Of a stretch of DNA of 13,877 nucleotides, positions 6,741 to 13,877 are shown in pieces (position 1 is the first letter of the stretch; every line of letters starts with the position of its first letter). Position numbers and translations under genes: made by a program. Below the pieces are notes generated by a model. That model ran no database searches. It was not told the origin of the DNA and was given only the letters and a program-made list of their open reading frames with translations. Source of the stretch: Chloroflexi bacterium RBG_13_51_18 (GTDB taxonomy: Bacteria; Chloroflexota; Dehalococcoidia; Dehalococcoidales; RBG-16-60-22); NCBI GenBank assembly GCA_001796495.1, contig MGMR01000080.1, positions 1 through 13,877 of the forward strand, given 5' to 3'.

Positions 6741-7085
6741 TTAACGACCCATCTGGATGATAACTGACTGCATCAGTATCTTTCCATCGCGCACGTGAAA
6801 AGTGTCCCCGGCGAACGGAATCGCTGGTAGCGCCGTCCAAAGGAGATAGGCATATTCGCCGTTTATCTCCTGTTTGATAGTCTTGAAGCTAGCTGTCACC
6901 TCCGGCGTTAATATCTTCGCCATCGCCGTAAAGCCCGCTTTTATGCCGTCCAGCCCCTTGTATGTTCCGTTGGGGGTATAGAGTACCGAATCCTTGGTGT
7001 AGTCCTGCACTATCATTTCGAGGTTGCCCGACATGACCGCTTGGCCGTGGTGCTGCAATACTGCTTCAGTCGTTTTCGTAGCCAT
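6741..7085 (-). CDS. NTF2/SnoaL-like fold protein
   Basis: A 114-residue protein of the NTF2-like superfamily, small cone-shaped alpha+beta proteins that act as isomerases, hydratases or ligand-binding scaffolds. Evidence is the N-terminal helix with A-V-L-Q-H-H-G-Q-A-V-M-S-G-N, then Y-T-K-D-S-V-L-Y-T-P-N-G-T-Y-K-G-L-D-G-I at about 28-47 and a strand-rich second half ending V-I-I-Q-M-G-R. This order is typical of SnoaL-like and DUF4440-like proteins. I start at the ATG 7083-7085 because GGAGG lies eight bases upstream; the longer frame from 7118 would begin inside an inverted repeat. The gene lies between the MoaD-like and selenoprotein genes on the same strand. No catalytic residues can be assigned, and the function is unknown. 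Confidence 0.8.
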   Translation of the reverse strand: MATKTTEAVLQHHGQAVMSGNLEMIVQDYTKDSVLYTPNGTYKGLDGIKAGFTAMAKILTPEVTASFKTIKQEINGEYAYLLWTALPAIPFAGDTFHVRDGKILMQSVIIQMGR

Positions 7086-7100
7086 AAAGAACCTCCATAT

Positions 7101-7119
7101 GGTGCAAATTTTATGCACC
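7101..7119. repeat. Inverted repeat in the leader of the SnoaL-like gene
   Basis: GGTGCA and TGCACC arms flank seven A/T bases, just upstream of the ribosome-binding site. With the candidate promoter at 7129-7156 it would cover the first transcribed bases, so it could be an operator or a 5' hairpin. Confidence 0.4.
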
Positions 7120-7128
7120 CGCTGTATA

Positions 7129-7156
7129 AGTATGATTAATCTTTTCCCGGTGTTAA
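7129..7156 (-). promoter_or_regulatory. Candidate promoter of the SnoaL-like gene
   Basis: On the minus strand TTAACA (7151-7156) is separated by 16 bases from CATACT (7129-7134). A TATACA at 7123-7128 is an alternative -10 with poor spacing. This is a weak match judged by eye. Confidence 0.3.
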
Positions 7157-7175
7157 TGCTGGATATCGCCCCGCA

Positions 7176-7457
7176 TCACCCGCCGGTCATCGGCACCAGC
7201 AGCGCAATGCGGTCGTCCTTTTGCAGCTTAAAGTCCTGCCCGTCGAAGTAAAACTTCCCGTTAATATTAAACTTGAACTGCTCCACGAGCCTGTCTTCAC
7301 CTTTCCGCAGTACCGGCCCCTCTAAAGATGGTATCTTCGCCCGCATCGCGGCGATAACTTCCGCCATCGTGGCGCCGTCGCACAGTTCAACTTCCACCTC
7401 GCGCAGTTCCGTTATCTCGCGGCGCAGCCCGTACATGGGAATAGTGACTTTAAACAT
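7176..7457 (-). CDS. MoaD/ThiS-like ubiquitin-fold sulfur carrier protein
   Basis: A 93-residue protein of the ubiquitin-like MoaD/ThiS superfamily. It ends L-V-P-M-T-G-G with a free C-terminal Gly-Gly, the residues adenylated and thiocarboxylated by an E1-like enzyme (MoeB/ThiF) before sulfur transfer. Upstream are the typical strand V-E-V-E-L-C-D-G-A-T-M-A-E-V and a G-K-F-Y-F-D-G-Q-D-F-K-L-Q-K-D-D-R-I segment ahead of the last strand. MoaD supplies sulfur for molybdopterin, the pterin used by tungsten and molybdenum enzymes. An aldehyde:ferredoxin oxidoreductase lies about 4 kb upstream on the same strand, and MoaD-like genes accompany such oxidoreductases in other genomes, so a link is plausible. 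ThiS-like or other sulfur-carrier roles remain possible. The ATG follows AGGTGA and the gene has its own good promoter. Confidence 0.82.
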   Translation of the reverse strand: MFKVTIPMYGLRREITELREVEVELCDGATMAEVIAAMRAKIPSLEGPVLRKGEDRLVEQFKFNINGKFYFDGQDFKLQKDDRIALLVPMTGG

Positions 7458-7482
7458 ATCTCTATCACCTGATAGTCCAAAT

Positions 7483-7512
7483 ATTGTACCACCGCCATAA
7501 ATTTCAGGTCAA
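7483..7512 (-). promoter_or_regulatory. Promoter of the MoaD-like gene
   Basis: On the minus strand TTGACC (7507-7512), 18 bases, then TACAAT (7483-7488). The predicted start is near 7476, about 19 bases before the ATG. It separates this gene from the ABC exporter pair upstream. Confidence 0.6.
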
Positions 7513-7589
7513 TGTGACTTTAGATATATGAAAATACAAAACTGAAAGAGAAAATTACGTCCCGGTGAAGATATGTAATTGATAAAACC

Positions 7590-9413
7590 CTAAGCCACCA
7601 TGCCCGGCGCGCTTAAGGTTTCGTACATCTTTTGGTAAAGCCCGCCTTTGGCGAGGAGCTCGTTATGCGAGCCTTCTTCAACGATTCTGCCGTGCTCCAG
7701 CACGATAATACGGTCGGACTTGGTGACCGTGGACAGCCGGTGCGCTATCGTCAGGCAGGTACGCCCTTTGGTGAGTTTTCTCAATGCCCGCTGCATGATG
7801 CGCTCGGTACTGGTATCGATATTGGAGGTAGCCTCATCTAGAATTAAAATGCGCGGGTCGGCCAGGATGGCGCGCGCCAGGCAGATAAGCTGCCGCTGTC
7901 CCGCGCTTAGATTAACGCCCCGCTGCCCCACCGGCGTTTCGTAGCCCTTGTCCAGCCGGCTGATAAAATGGTCTGCCCCCACCGTTTTTGTTACTTCCAC
8001 GACCTGCTCATGGGTGGCATCGAGTCGGCCGAACTTGATATTTTCTTCTATCGTGCCGGAAAAGAGAATCGGGTCCTGCGGCACGATGCCGATTTGTTTC
8101 CTTAACGACTGTATAGTAACGGAGCGGACGTCGTGCCCGTCAACCGTCACCGAGCCCTCGGCAACCTCGTAGAAGCGTGCCGTAAGGCTTACCAGGCTGC
8201 TTTTCCCCGACCCCGTTTGCCCCACGATGGCTACCGTTTCCCCGGGCTTGACGGTCAGGTTTATATCATGCAGGACGTTTTTGCCCTCCTCGTAGGCGAA
8301 GCTCATGTCCTTGAAAACTATCTCTCCGTTGACCTGCGGCAGTTCGATGGCATCGGGCCTGTCCTGGATGTCCGGCTCAACCTCGAGCAGCTCGAAGATG
8401 CGCGCCCCGGAAGCCATGGCGCGCTGGAGTTCCGTGTACTGCATGGAAAGCTCCAGCACCGGCTCGAAGAAGCGCTGGACGTAGAGCAGGAAGGCCATCA
8501 GCACGCCGACGCTCATCACGCCGTCCAGCACCTGGTATCCGCCGTAGATGATGACGATAGCGAAGGAGACACCCGTAAAGAAGTTGACCATGGGCATCAT
8601 CAGCGCCTCAAACTTGACCGCGGTCACGTTGGCATCCAGGTGGGCGCGGTTTACCTGGTCGAACTGCTCCATGTTCTCCCCCTCGCGGGAAAGGCTCTGT
8701 ATGACCCGCACACCGGACATGTCCTCCTGGAGCTGGGAGTTTACTGTGGCTATCGCTGTCCGCACCCGGATAAACGCCTGTCGGGCGTATTTCTGCCAGA
8801 TGACGGTCATGATAATCATCACGGGAATTACCGTGAGTGTGATTCCCGCCAGTCTGGGGTCCATCGTAATCATGATGATGGCAATGCCCAGCAGCGTCAG
8901 CACGCTGGTCAGCAGCGTCAAAATGCCCTGGGTAACCAGCTCTTGAATTTGTGAAACGTCGTTCTGTACGCGCGACATCAGCTTGCCGACCTGGTGGCTG
9001 TCGAAGAAGCTCAGGGAAAGCCGTTGTAAATGGTCGAACATCTGGGTACGCATGCGGTAGATAATGGACTGCCCCGCGTAGGCCAGGTAAACGCTTTCCA
9101 GGTACTGCCCGCCCCAGGTTAGCAGGGAAGCCAGCATGTAAAAGATAACGATAATCGCCATCTGCCCCAGTTCGCCGCCGACGATACTGTCGGTCGCCCG
9201 GCCCACCAGGTAGGGTGCCGCCAGGGTTGCCAGCGTGCGGACAAGCATGCCGCTTGCCCCGATGCCTATCCAGCCCTTGACCGGCGCCAGGTACTTCGGC
9301 AGTTTGCCTATAACGCGGCTGTCATAGACCTTGCCGAGCACTTCATCGGAATCGAAGTGCCCGCCCCCGGGGCCGTGGTGAGGGCCGTGAAACCCTCCCC
9401 CTCCGTGAAACAT
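7590..9413 (-). CDS. ABC exporter half-transporter (catalytic-glutamate subunit of a heterodimer)
   Basis: A 607-residue half-transporter with a six-helix membrane domain (about 45-335) and a C-terminal ATPase domain (about 363-600). Motifs: Walker A G-Q-T-G-S-G-K-S-S at 398-406, Q-loop Q446, signature L-S-A-G-Q at 502-506 (not the usual L-S-G-G-Q), Walker B I-L-I-L-D-E-A with catalytic E527, and switch histidine H558. The odd signature would face the partner's ATP site, the one lacking the catalytic glutamate, as in heterodimeric multidrug exporters such as BmrCD, LmrCD and TM287/288. The N-terminal 20 residues are rich in glycine and histidine (five His), possibly metal-binding. The start codon overlaps the partner's stop (TAATG), with a GGAGGAG ribosome-binding site inside the partner gene, implying coupled translation. 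Substrate unknown. Confidence 0.93.
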   Translation of the reverse strand: MFHGGGGFHGPHHGPGGGHFDSDEVLGKVYDSRVIGKLPKYLAPVKGWIGIGASGMLVRTLATLAAPYLVGRATDSIVGGELGQMAIIVIFYMLASLLTWGGQYLESVYLAYAGQSIIYRMRTQMFDHLQRLSLSFFDSHQVGKLMSRVQNDVSQIQELVTQGILTLLTSVLTLLGIAIIMITMDPRLAGITLTVIPVMIIMTVIWQKYARQAFIRVRTAIATVNSQLQEDMSGVRVIQSLSREGENMEQFDQVNRAHLDANVTAVKFEALMMPMVNFFTGVSFAIVIIYGGYQVLDGVMSVGVLMAFLLYVQRFFEPVLELSMQYTELQRAMASGARIFELLEVEPDIQDRPDAIELPQVNGEIVFKDMSFAYEEGKNVLHDINLTVKPGETVAIVGQTGSGKSSLVSLTARFYEVAEGSVTVDGHDVRSVTIQSLRKQIGIVPQDPILFSGTIEENIKFGRLDATHEQVVEVTKTVGADHFISRLDKGYETPVGQRGVNLSAGQRQLICLARAILADPRILILDEATSNIDTSTERIMQRALRKLTKGRTCLTIAHRLSTVTKSDRIIVLEHGRIVEEGSHNELLAKGGLYQKMYETLSAPGMVA

Positions 9414-11167
9414 TACTGCTCCTCCGCTTGTTCTTCTGCTTCCTTGTTCAACATGAGCTGGGTCTCGTACATTTCCTTGTAAAGACCGCCCTTGGCAATC
9501 AGTTCATCATGCTTGCCTTTTTCCGCCAGCAGGCCGTCCTGGAGCACCAGGATTAGGTCCGCGTTCTGGATGATGGGCAAGCGGTGTGTGATAATAAAGG
9601 TCGTCCTGCCCTCTATAAGCTTGTCCAGCGCCTGGCGTATCAGCCGCTCCGTGGCCGCATCCACGCTGGCGGTGGAGTCGTCCAGTATTAAAATGCTCGG
9701 GTCGACCAGCAATGTGCGGGCGATGGACAGCCGCTGCTTTTCGCCGCCGGATAAAGTATCGCCGCGCTCGCCCACCCAGGTATCGTAGCCGTCCGGCAGC
9801 GATGTAATAAAATCGTGGAGGTTGGCCGCCTTGGCGACCTCGGTTATTTTCGCCATGTCGGCGCCGACGGCGCCGTAAGCGATATTTTCCTTTATAGTGG
9901 CGGAAAACAAAAAGACGTCCTGCTGCGCGGCAACGACGTTTTTCCGCAGCGATGCCAGGGTGACATCGCGGATATCTGTGCCGTCCACCATGATTTTGCC
10001 TTCGGTGACGTCATAGAACCGGGCTAGCAGGTTGGCGATGGTGCTCTTGCCGCTGCCCGAACTGCCCAGCAGGGCAACGAGCTGGCCCGGCTGTACTTCG
10101 AAGCCGACGTCTTTCAGCGCCGGACTTAATTTGTTGTAGCTGAAACTGACGTCCTGAAACGTTACCTGCCCCGAAACCCTGCCCAGTGTCGCGGCATTCG
10201 GCTTTTCAGCAACTTCAGACTCGGTATCCAGTATTTCCAGGATACGCTGCCCGGCGGAAGCCGTCCGCGAGTAAAGATTGACCATCATGCCCAGTCGCCT
10301 GATCGGCATCACCAGCATGCTGATGTAAAAGATAAACTGGGTAACCTGGCCTATCGTCATGTTCCCGTCTACCACCTGGCCGCCGCCGTACCACAAAATA
10401 ATGGCTACCGGTATCATGAAAAGCAGCGCCATGGTGGGCGCATTGATAGCCATCAGCTTGGCGGCATGCACCTGCTCGTTGGAAAGGACGGTAGCCTGCC
10501 CGGAAAACACCCGGTTGTTTTCCTTTTCGTGAGAAAAGGCTTTCACCACGCTGATGCCCGCCAGGCTTTCCTCCAGTGTCGTGCCCATGACACCCATAAT
10601 CGCCTGGACCCTTAGCCAGATAGGACGGATGGTCCTGCCGAAGTTAATCGCCAGCCAGGCCACCGGTATAATAAACACCAGCGTGAAAAACGCCAGTCGC
10701 CAGTCAATCAAAACCAGCATTACAGCCACGGCGCCGACCATGAGTAAGACCTGCACCATGCCCAGAAAACCCATGGCGAAGAACATGCGCACGGCTTCGA
10801 CGTCCACCGTGGCGCGGGACATCAGCTGTCCTGTCTGGCTGCGGTCGTGAAAGGCAAAGCTCAACCGCTGGATGCGTTCGTAGAGGGCGTTCCTGATGAT
10901 ATAGGTGGTCTTTTGCGCCACCACTTCATTGAAGAAACGCTGGCCGTAGCCGGCTATCCCTCTCAAGATGCTGGCGGCAACGATAACGCCCGCCGCAATC
11001 CAGACAAAGCTGCGGGCGCCGTTGCTTATTACGGAATCGACGCCGTCGCCCAGCATGCGGGGAATGGCTATTCCGAAGGCCGTGGCGATAACCAGGCAGA
11101 GGAAGGCGAAGACCAGCATGTGCCAGTAGCCCCGTACGTAGGATATCAGTCTTAATAAAACTTTCAC
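9413..11167 (-). CDS. ABC exporter half-transporter (degenerate-site subunit of a heterodimer)
   Basis: A 584-residue half-transporter, first gene of the pair. The membrane domain spans about 12-300 and the ATPase domain about 334-570. Motifs: Walker A G-S-S-G-S-G-K-S-T at 368-376, Q-loop Q416, signature L-S-G-G-E at 472-476, Walker B I-L-I-L-D-D-S with D497 where the catalytic glutamate normally stands, and H528. The Glu-to-Asp change marks the degenerate site of heterodimeric exporters, while its near-normal signature completes the partner's active site. The C-terminal tail is acidic (E-A-E-E-Q-A-E-E-Q). The start codon is GTG (11165-11167) with only a weak AGGCGA upstream, so the exact start is less sure; a promoter lies about 45 bases ahead. 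The pair probably exports a drug, lipid or peptide from the cytoplasm or membrane. Confidence 0.93.
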   Translation of the reverse strand: MKVLLRLISYVRGYWHMLVFAFLCLVIATAFGIAIPRMLGDGVDSVISNGARSFVWIAAGVIVAASILRGIAGYGQRFFNEVVAQKTTYIIRNALYERIQRLSFAFHDRSQTGQLMSRATVDVEAVRMFFAMGFLGMVQVLLMVGAVAVMLVLIDWRLAFFTLVFIIPVAWLAINFGRTIRPIWLRVQAIMGVMGTTLEESLAGISVVKAFSHEKENNRVFSGQATVLSNEQVHAAKLMAINAPTMALLFMIPVAIILWYGGGQVVDGNMTIGQVTQFIFYISMLVMPIRRLGMMVNLYSRTASAGQRILEILDTESEVAEKPNAATLGRVSGQVTFQDVSFSYNKLSPALKDVGFEVQPGQLVALLGSSGSGKSTIANLLARFYDVTEGKIMVDGTDIRDVTLASLRKNVVAAQQDVFLFSATIKENIAYGAVGADMAKITEVAKAANLHDFITSLPDGYDTWVGERGDTLSGGEKQRLSIARTLLVDPSILILDDSTASVDAATERLIRQALDKLIEGRTTFIITHRLPIIQNADLILVLQDGLLAEKGKHDELIAKGGLYKEMYETQLMLNKEAEEQAEEQ

Positions 11168-11213
11168 GAAAAGTCGCCTGAAAAATAAAATTTATTCCGA
11201 TATAACGTGATAT

Positions 11214-11243
11214 ATTATACTACAGAATTGCCCGCTACGTAAA
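11214..11243 (-). promoter_or_regulatory. Promoter of the ABC exporter operon
   Basis: On the minus strand a perfect TATAAT (11214-11219) lies 18 bases after TTTACG (11238-11243, four of six consensus bases). The predicted start near 11207 leaves a leader of about 40 bases before the GTG start. Confidence 0.45.
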
Positions 11244-11305
11244 GTGGGTTTTATTACCAATAATAACACATCTTAATCACAGGATTTGAAGCATTTTTAC
11301 CTGTG

Positions 11306-11322
11306 AAAAAGCGGTCATCCGC
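11306..11322 (-). terminator. Weak candidate terminator after the aldehyde oxidoreductase gene
   Basis: On the minus strand GCGG-ATGA-CCGC is followed by TTTTT, about 40 bases past the stop. The stem is only four G/C pairs, so termination may be inefficient and read-through into the ABC genes is possible. Confidence 0.35.
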
Positions 11323-11341
11323 GTTGGGAGATGGTCATCCG
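11313..11341. repeat. Short direct repeat (GGTCATCCG twice)
   Basis: Two copies of GGTCATCCG at 11313-11321 and 11333-11341, spaced 20 bases start to start, in the gap between the ABC and oxidoreductase genes. The spacing is about two helical turns, but two copies alone are weak evidence of a binding site. Confidence 0.35.
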
Positions 11342-11359
11342 GGAACGGCAAACCGCCGC

Positions 11360-13207
11360 CTAAAGCTTTAAGGCTTTAGCCACGTCCCCCAGCCCCAGTT
11401 CCTCCAGTTTTTTCCGGCTCGGTTTGCCCGTCTTTTCGTCCCATCCCATTACCTTCAGGTAATCTTTAACCAGCGTGGCCTCATCGACCGTTACGCCGGC
11501 GGTGGGCCCGGCTGCCTTAGGCGGCTTGCCGAGCAGTCTGTTCGATATCTTGAATTGGGACAGGCTTATGCCCTCCCGCAGGTTGAAAGCCTGCCGCATA
11601 TTTTCGATTCTTTCGCCGGTTTTAACCAGTTCCTCGGTGGTGATATCCCAGCCGGTCACCGGGCGCATAAAATCGGCGATGACATCGGCGGTGGGAAATG
11701 CTGAATTAACGAAAAGACACATGCCGGAGCACATCAGGGCATGCTGGAAATTACTGCCCCGCGCGTGCGCCTCTCCCCTCCCCGAATACAGCTGCCGGTT
11801 AACATCCGGGAGAAGCCCCTTATTATGGTGCTCTTCGGAGCCCTGGGTGTGGCGCGCCGGGGTGGCATTGGTGAGATACGTCGTCGCCATCGCTGACGTT
11901 GCTATCGGGTTATGTCCGGGCACTTCCTGCCCGCCCACGTGCATGGCGCACTCTTTTGCGCCTTTGCCTATCTTCTGTGCGGCCATCTTAACACCGTCCG
12001 CCATGATATTGCCGATGCCTTCCCGCTTTCCCATTTGCTCCGCCAGGGCCACCACCGCTTTATGGTTCCCCCAGCTCAAATCTAAGCCGCCCGTATCTTT
12101 CTTGGTGATAATCCCTTTTTCATAGCATTCCATCGCAAACGCAATGACCGCCCCCGCGGAAATGGTGTCGATGCCGTAGCGGTTGCAGATGTCATTGGCT
12201 TTGATTATCGACTCTATATTATTGTTGAGGCAGTTGCTGCCTAGCATAACGATGGTCTCGTATTCGGGACGGTATGACCCGGCCTCGTATTTATATTCGC
12301 CGCTTCCGGCTTTCATGATGGCCTCGCAGCCGACCGGGCACTGGTAGCAGGCGATGCGCTTTTGCGACCTCTCCGCCACCGCCTCGGCACCGATGGGAGA
12401 AGCATTGGGAAAGTCTTTTATCGCCATTCCCTCCCAGTTCTTCACCGGCGAGTCACCCGACTCTATGCTGGGGACGGTCGTGAAAGTGGTGCCGAATTTT
12501 CGCAGGATATCTATATGCCCTCCCATTGCCGCCAGGTACTTAGCTCTCAAGTCCTTGAGCCCCTTTTCATCGGCCACGGGCACCTTCATATTGCCCTTTA
12601 GGGCAACGGCTTTAAGCCGCTTCGACCCCATAACCGCGCCCAGTCCGGAGCGCGCCGCCACGCTGCCCTTCAAATGCACGATGCCGGCGATACGGGCCAG
12701 CTTTTCCCCGCCCGGCCCGATGCAGGCAATCGAGGTGTCTTTGCCGTGTTCCGCTTTTATAATATCTTCTGTTTCGTAGGTGTCTTTGCCCCACAGCTTT
12801 GCGGCGTCCTTGATTTCCGCTTTGCCGTTATCGATTAAAAGATAAACGGGTTTCTTTGAAATGCCGGTGAAAAACACCGCGTCGTAGCCGGCGAATTTCA
12901 GCCACGCGGCGAAGCTGCCGCCGGAATTGGCGTCGCCCCACCCCCCCGTCAGCGGCGATTTCCCCACCACGGTAAACCTGGTGCCGGAGATGGCCGGGGT
13001 GCCGGAAAAAGGCCCCGTTACAAATCCAAAAATATTGTCCGGCCCCAGCGGGTCGGCCCCCTTTTTCATTCTATCGAACAGAATCCTGGCGCCGATTCCG
13101 TAGCCCCCGATGAACTGGCGCGCCATAGTCTCATCCAGCGGTTCGTCCTTGAGCTTGCCGCCGGTCAAATCGACCCAAAGTATCTTGCCCATATAGCCTC
13201 TGGCCAT
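11360..13207 (-). CDS. aor: Aldehyde:ferredoxin oxidoreductase family, tungsten-bispterin enzyme
   Basis: A 615-residue protein, normal length for the family. It oxidises aldehydes to carboxylic acids and passes electrons to ferredoxin, in the cytoplasm, using a tungsten (rarely molybdenum) bis-pterin cofactor and one [4Fe-4S] cluster. The N-terminal domain (about 4-206) shows G-G-Y-G-I-G-A-R, G-P-F-S-G-T and G-D-A-N-S-G-G-S-F-A-A. The C-terminal domain has cluster ligands C287-Y-Q-C290-P-V-G-C294 and a fourth, C497, in C-S-G-M-C-L-F. The ATG follows GGAGG. Subfamily (broad aldehyde, formaldehyde, glyceraldehyde-3-phosphate or other acid-related substrates) cannot be fixed by eye. No ferredoxin gene is adjacent, but a MoaD-like gene lies downstream on the same strand. 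The gene seems to be transcribed alone. Confidence 0.93.
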   Translation of the reverse strand: MARGYMGKILWVDLTGGKLKDEPLDETMARQFIGGYGIGARILFDRMKKGADPLGPDNIFGFVTGPFSGTPAISGTRFTVVGKSPLTGGWGDANSGGSFAAWLKFAGYDAVFFTGISKKPVYLLIDNGKAEIKDAAKLWGKDTYETEDIIKAEHGKDTSIACIGPGGEKLARIAGIVHLKGSVAARSGLGAVMGSKRLKAVALKGNMKVPVADEKGLKDLRAKYLAAMGGHIDILRKFGTTFTTVPSIESGDSPVKNWEGMAIKDFPNASPIGAEAVAERSQKRIACYQCPVGCEAIMKAGSGEYKYEAGSYRPEYETIVMLGSNCLNNNIESIIKANDICNRYGIDTISAGAVIAFAMECYEKGIITKKDTGGLDLSWGNHKAVVALAEQMGKREGIGNIMADGVKMAAQKIGKGAKECAMHVGGQEVPGHNPIATSAMATTYLTNATPARHTQGSEEHHNKGLLPDVNRQLYSGRGEAHARGSNFQHALMCSGMCLFVNSAFPTADVIADFMRPVTGWDITTEELVKTGERIENMRQAFNLREGISLSQFKISNRLLGKPPKAAGPTAGVTVDEATLVKDYLKVMGWDEKTGKPSRKKLEELGLGDVAKALKL

Positions 13208-13266
13208 GCTTGCCTCCGTATGAACGATATTTAAGTCTGGGAAAATGTAAAGGTAACTGTTTCATA

Positions 13267-13272
13267 ATTATA
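13267..13272 (-). promoter_or_regulatory. -10 box of the aldehyde oxidoreductase gene
   Basis: A perfect TATAAT on the minus strand about 60 bases before the ATG. The -35 region is only T/A-rich (TTATTT at 13290-13295, 17 bases away), so promoter strength is unclear. Confidence 0.35.
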
Positions 13273-13310
13273 CTACATTATCATTTATTAAATAATCTCT
13301 CATGTATTGT

Positions 13311-13340
13311 TTGAAATGAACCGGCGTAATCATATATATT
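13311..13340 (+). promoter_or_regulatory. Candidate promoter of the presenilin-like gene
   Basis: TTGAAA (13311-13316), 18 bases, then TATATT (13335-13340), each matching five of six consensus bases. It points away from the oxidoreductase promoter and would give a leader of about 30 bases without an evident ribosome-binding site. Confidence 0.4.
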
Positions 13341-13376
13341 GGAACTAACATATCCAAAGTTACGCGATAAAACATT

Positions 13377-13877
13377 ATGAAATTTAAAATCGGCCCTTAC
13401 CTGTGGAGCGCTCTCGTCATGGCGCTTTCGCTGACGCTCTCCCTTGCCGCGGCCACCCGCCAGAAACCATTCCTGGAAGCCAGTGAATTACCCTATCAGG
13501 AAACATCGATATGGTTTATGGTAGGCTATTTTTTCGCGGCGGTCGTGATTGTGGTCGTCGTTCTTTTTTTTATTCCGTTGAAGAAACTCGGCATCGTGTT
13601 CAGACTATTATACACGGTGTTATTCGCCCTGGGGATTTTTGTGCTCGTTTATCCGGTATTGCCCGACCTTGCGGCGTATTCCCTCGCGGTAATAACCGGT
13701 GCTTTATGGTTGTTCTGGGCTAAAATATGGATACACAACCTCATACTCCTTATCACTTTGGCGGGGGTTAGCTCGGTTTTCGGGTTTTTCATTTCACCCT
13801 GGACGTTCATGATTTTCATGCTGGTTATCGCCGTCTACGACGTGCTGGCCGTGCGTTTCGGGCTGATGATCTGGATG
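13377..13877 (+). CDS. Presenilin/signal-peptide-peptidase-like (family A22) membrane protease, 3' end outside window
   Basis: A partial frame of 167 residues, open to the window edge. It contains six hydrophobic segments at about 8-26, 45-66, 73-92, 98-115, 119-140 and 142-160. The sixth carries V-I-A-V-Y-D-V-L-A-V-R, with Tyr154-Asp155 in the position of the Y-D motif of transmembrane helix 6 in presenilins, signal peptide peptidases and their archaeal homologues. There the aspartate is half of the catalytic pair; the second lies in a G-X-G-D motif in helix 7, which would fall beyond the window. Such proteases cut substrates within the membrane. The ATG at 13377 has no clear ribosome-binding site but precedes a lysine-bearing short N-terminus typical of a first helix. 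Without the second motif this remains a probable call. Confidence 0.7.
   Translation, partial: MKFKIGPYLWSALVMALSLTLSLAAATRQKPFLEASELPYQETSIWFMVGYFFAAVVIVVVVLFFIPLKKLGIVFRLLYTVLFALGIFVLVYPVLPDLAAYSLAVITGALWLFWAKIWIHNLILLITLAGVSSVFGFFISPWTFMIFMLVIAVYDVLAVRFGLMIWM

Noticed and set aside
7086..7118. Longer SnoaL-like protein starting at 7118.
   Set aside because: The added 11 residues cover an inverted repeat and the GGAGG site that serves the ATG at 7085; they look non-coding.
8133..8954. Long plus-strand open frame of 273 codons opposite the ABC exporter gene.
   Set aside because: It lies entirely within a well-supported ABC gene, and its translation is rich in His, Asp and Arg without domain motifs, as expected of an antisense shadow.
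11475..12125. Plus-strand open frame of 216 codons opposite the aldehyde oxidoreductase gene.
   Set aside because: It is fully inside the oxidoreductase gene, with no ribosome-binding site or recognisable domain.

Overview
The window looks like a chromosomal stretch from a strictly anaerobic bacterium of moderate to slightly high G+C. It carries a tungsten-type aldehyde:ferredoxin oxidoreductase, a MoaD-like protein, a probable UGSC-family selenoprotein and an Rrf2/cysteine-synthase pair. This mix resembles uncultured Dehalococcoidia-like Chloroflexota, but that placement is inference. I see no tRNA, rRNA, CRISPR array, insertion sequence or phage gene. No stretch over 300 bases lacks a gene; the longest gap (1496-1747) holds two back-to-back promoters.

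Left part (1-4925). A leftward two-gene operon encodes an Rrf2/IscR-type regulator with three cysteines, then cysteine synthase. An IscR-like inverted repeat lies over the predicted transcription start. Diverging from it is a small AhpD-like (carboxymuconolactone decarboxylase family) protein. A ChrB C-terminal-domain protein (leftward) and an MFS exporter (rightward) share a short promoter region. After the MFS gene come a transglutaminase-like protein whose ribosome-binding site is followed by no ATG, GTG or TTG, and a cupin-like protein. A strong hairpin with T-rich flanks on both sides closes this run and probably also the genes converging from the right.

Middle part (4925-7500), all leftward. 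The main item is a two-domain protein split by an in-frame TGA at 6307-6309. The TGA falls exactly where UGSC-family proteins carry Sec or Cys (local motif D-U-G-A-C-T). The frame stays open on both sides, and a stem-loop starts three bases after the TGA, so this is best read as one 559-residue selenoprotein gene. Upstream are an NTF2/SnoaL-like protein and a MoaD/ThiS-like protein ending in Gly-Gly.

Right part (7590-13877). Two overlapping leftward genes form a heterodimeric ABC exporter with one consensus and one degenerate ATP site. Next is a complete aldehyde:ferredoxin oxidoreductase gene. Diverging from it, and cut by the window end, is a multi-pass membrane protein with the Tyr-Asp motif of presenilin/signal-peptide-peptidase-like (family A22) proteases in its sixth membrane segment.

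Functionally the window combines sulfur and Fe-S regulation, ferredoxin-linked aldehyde oxidation with a possible cofactor-biosynthesis helper, a selenium-dependent thiol protein of unknown reaction, and two export systems. Links between these genes are inferred from adjacency and strand.
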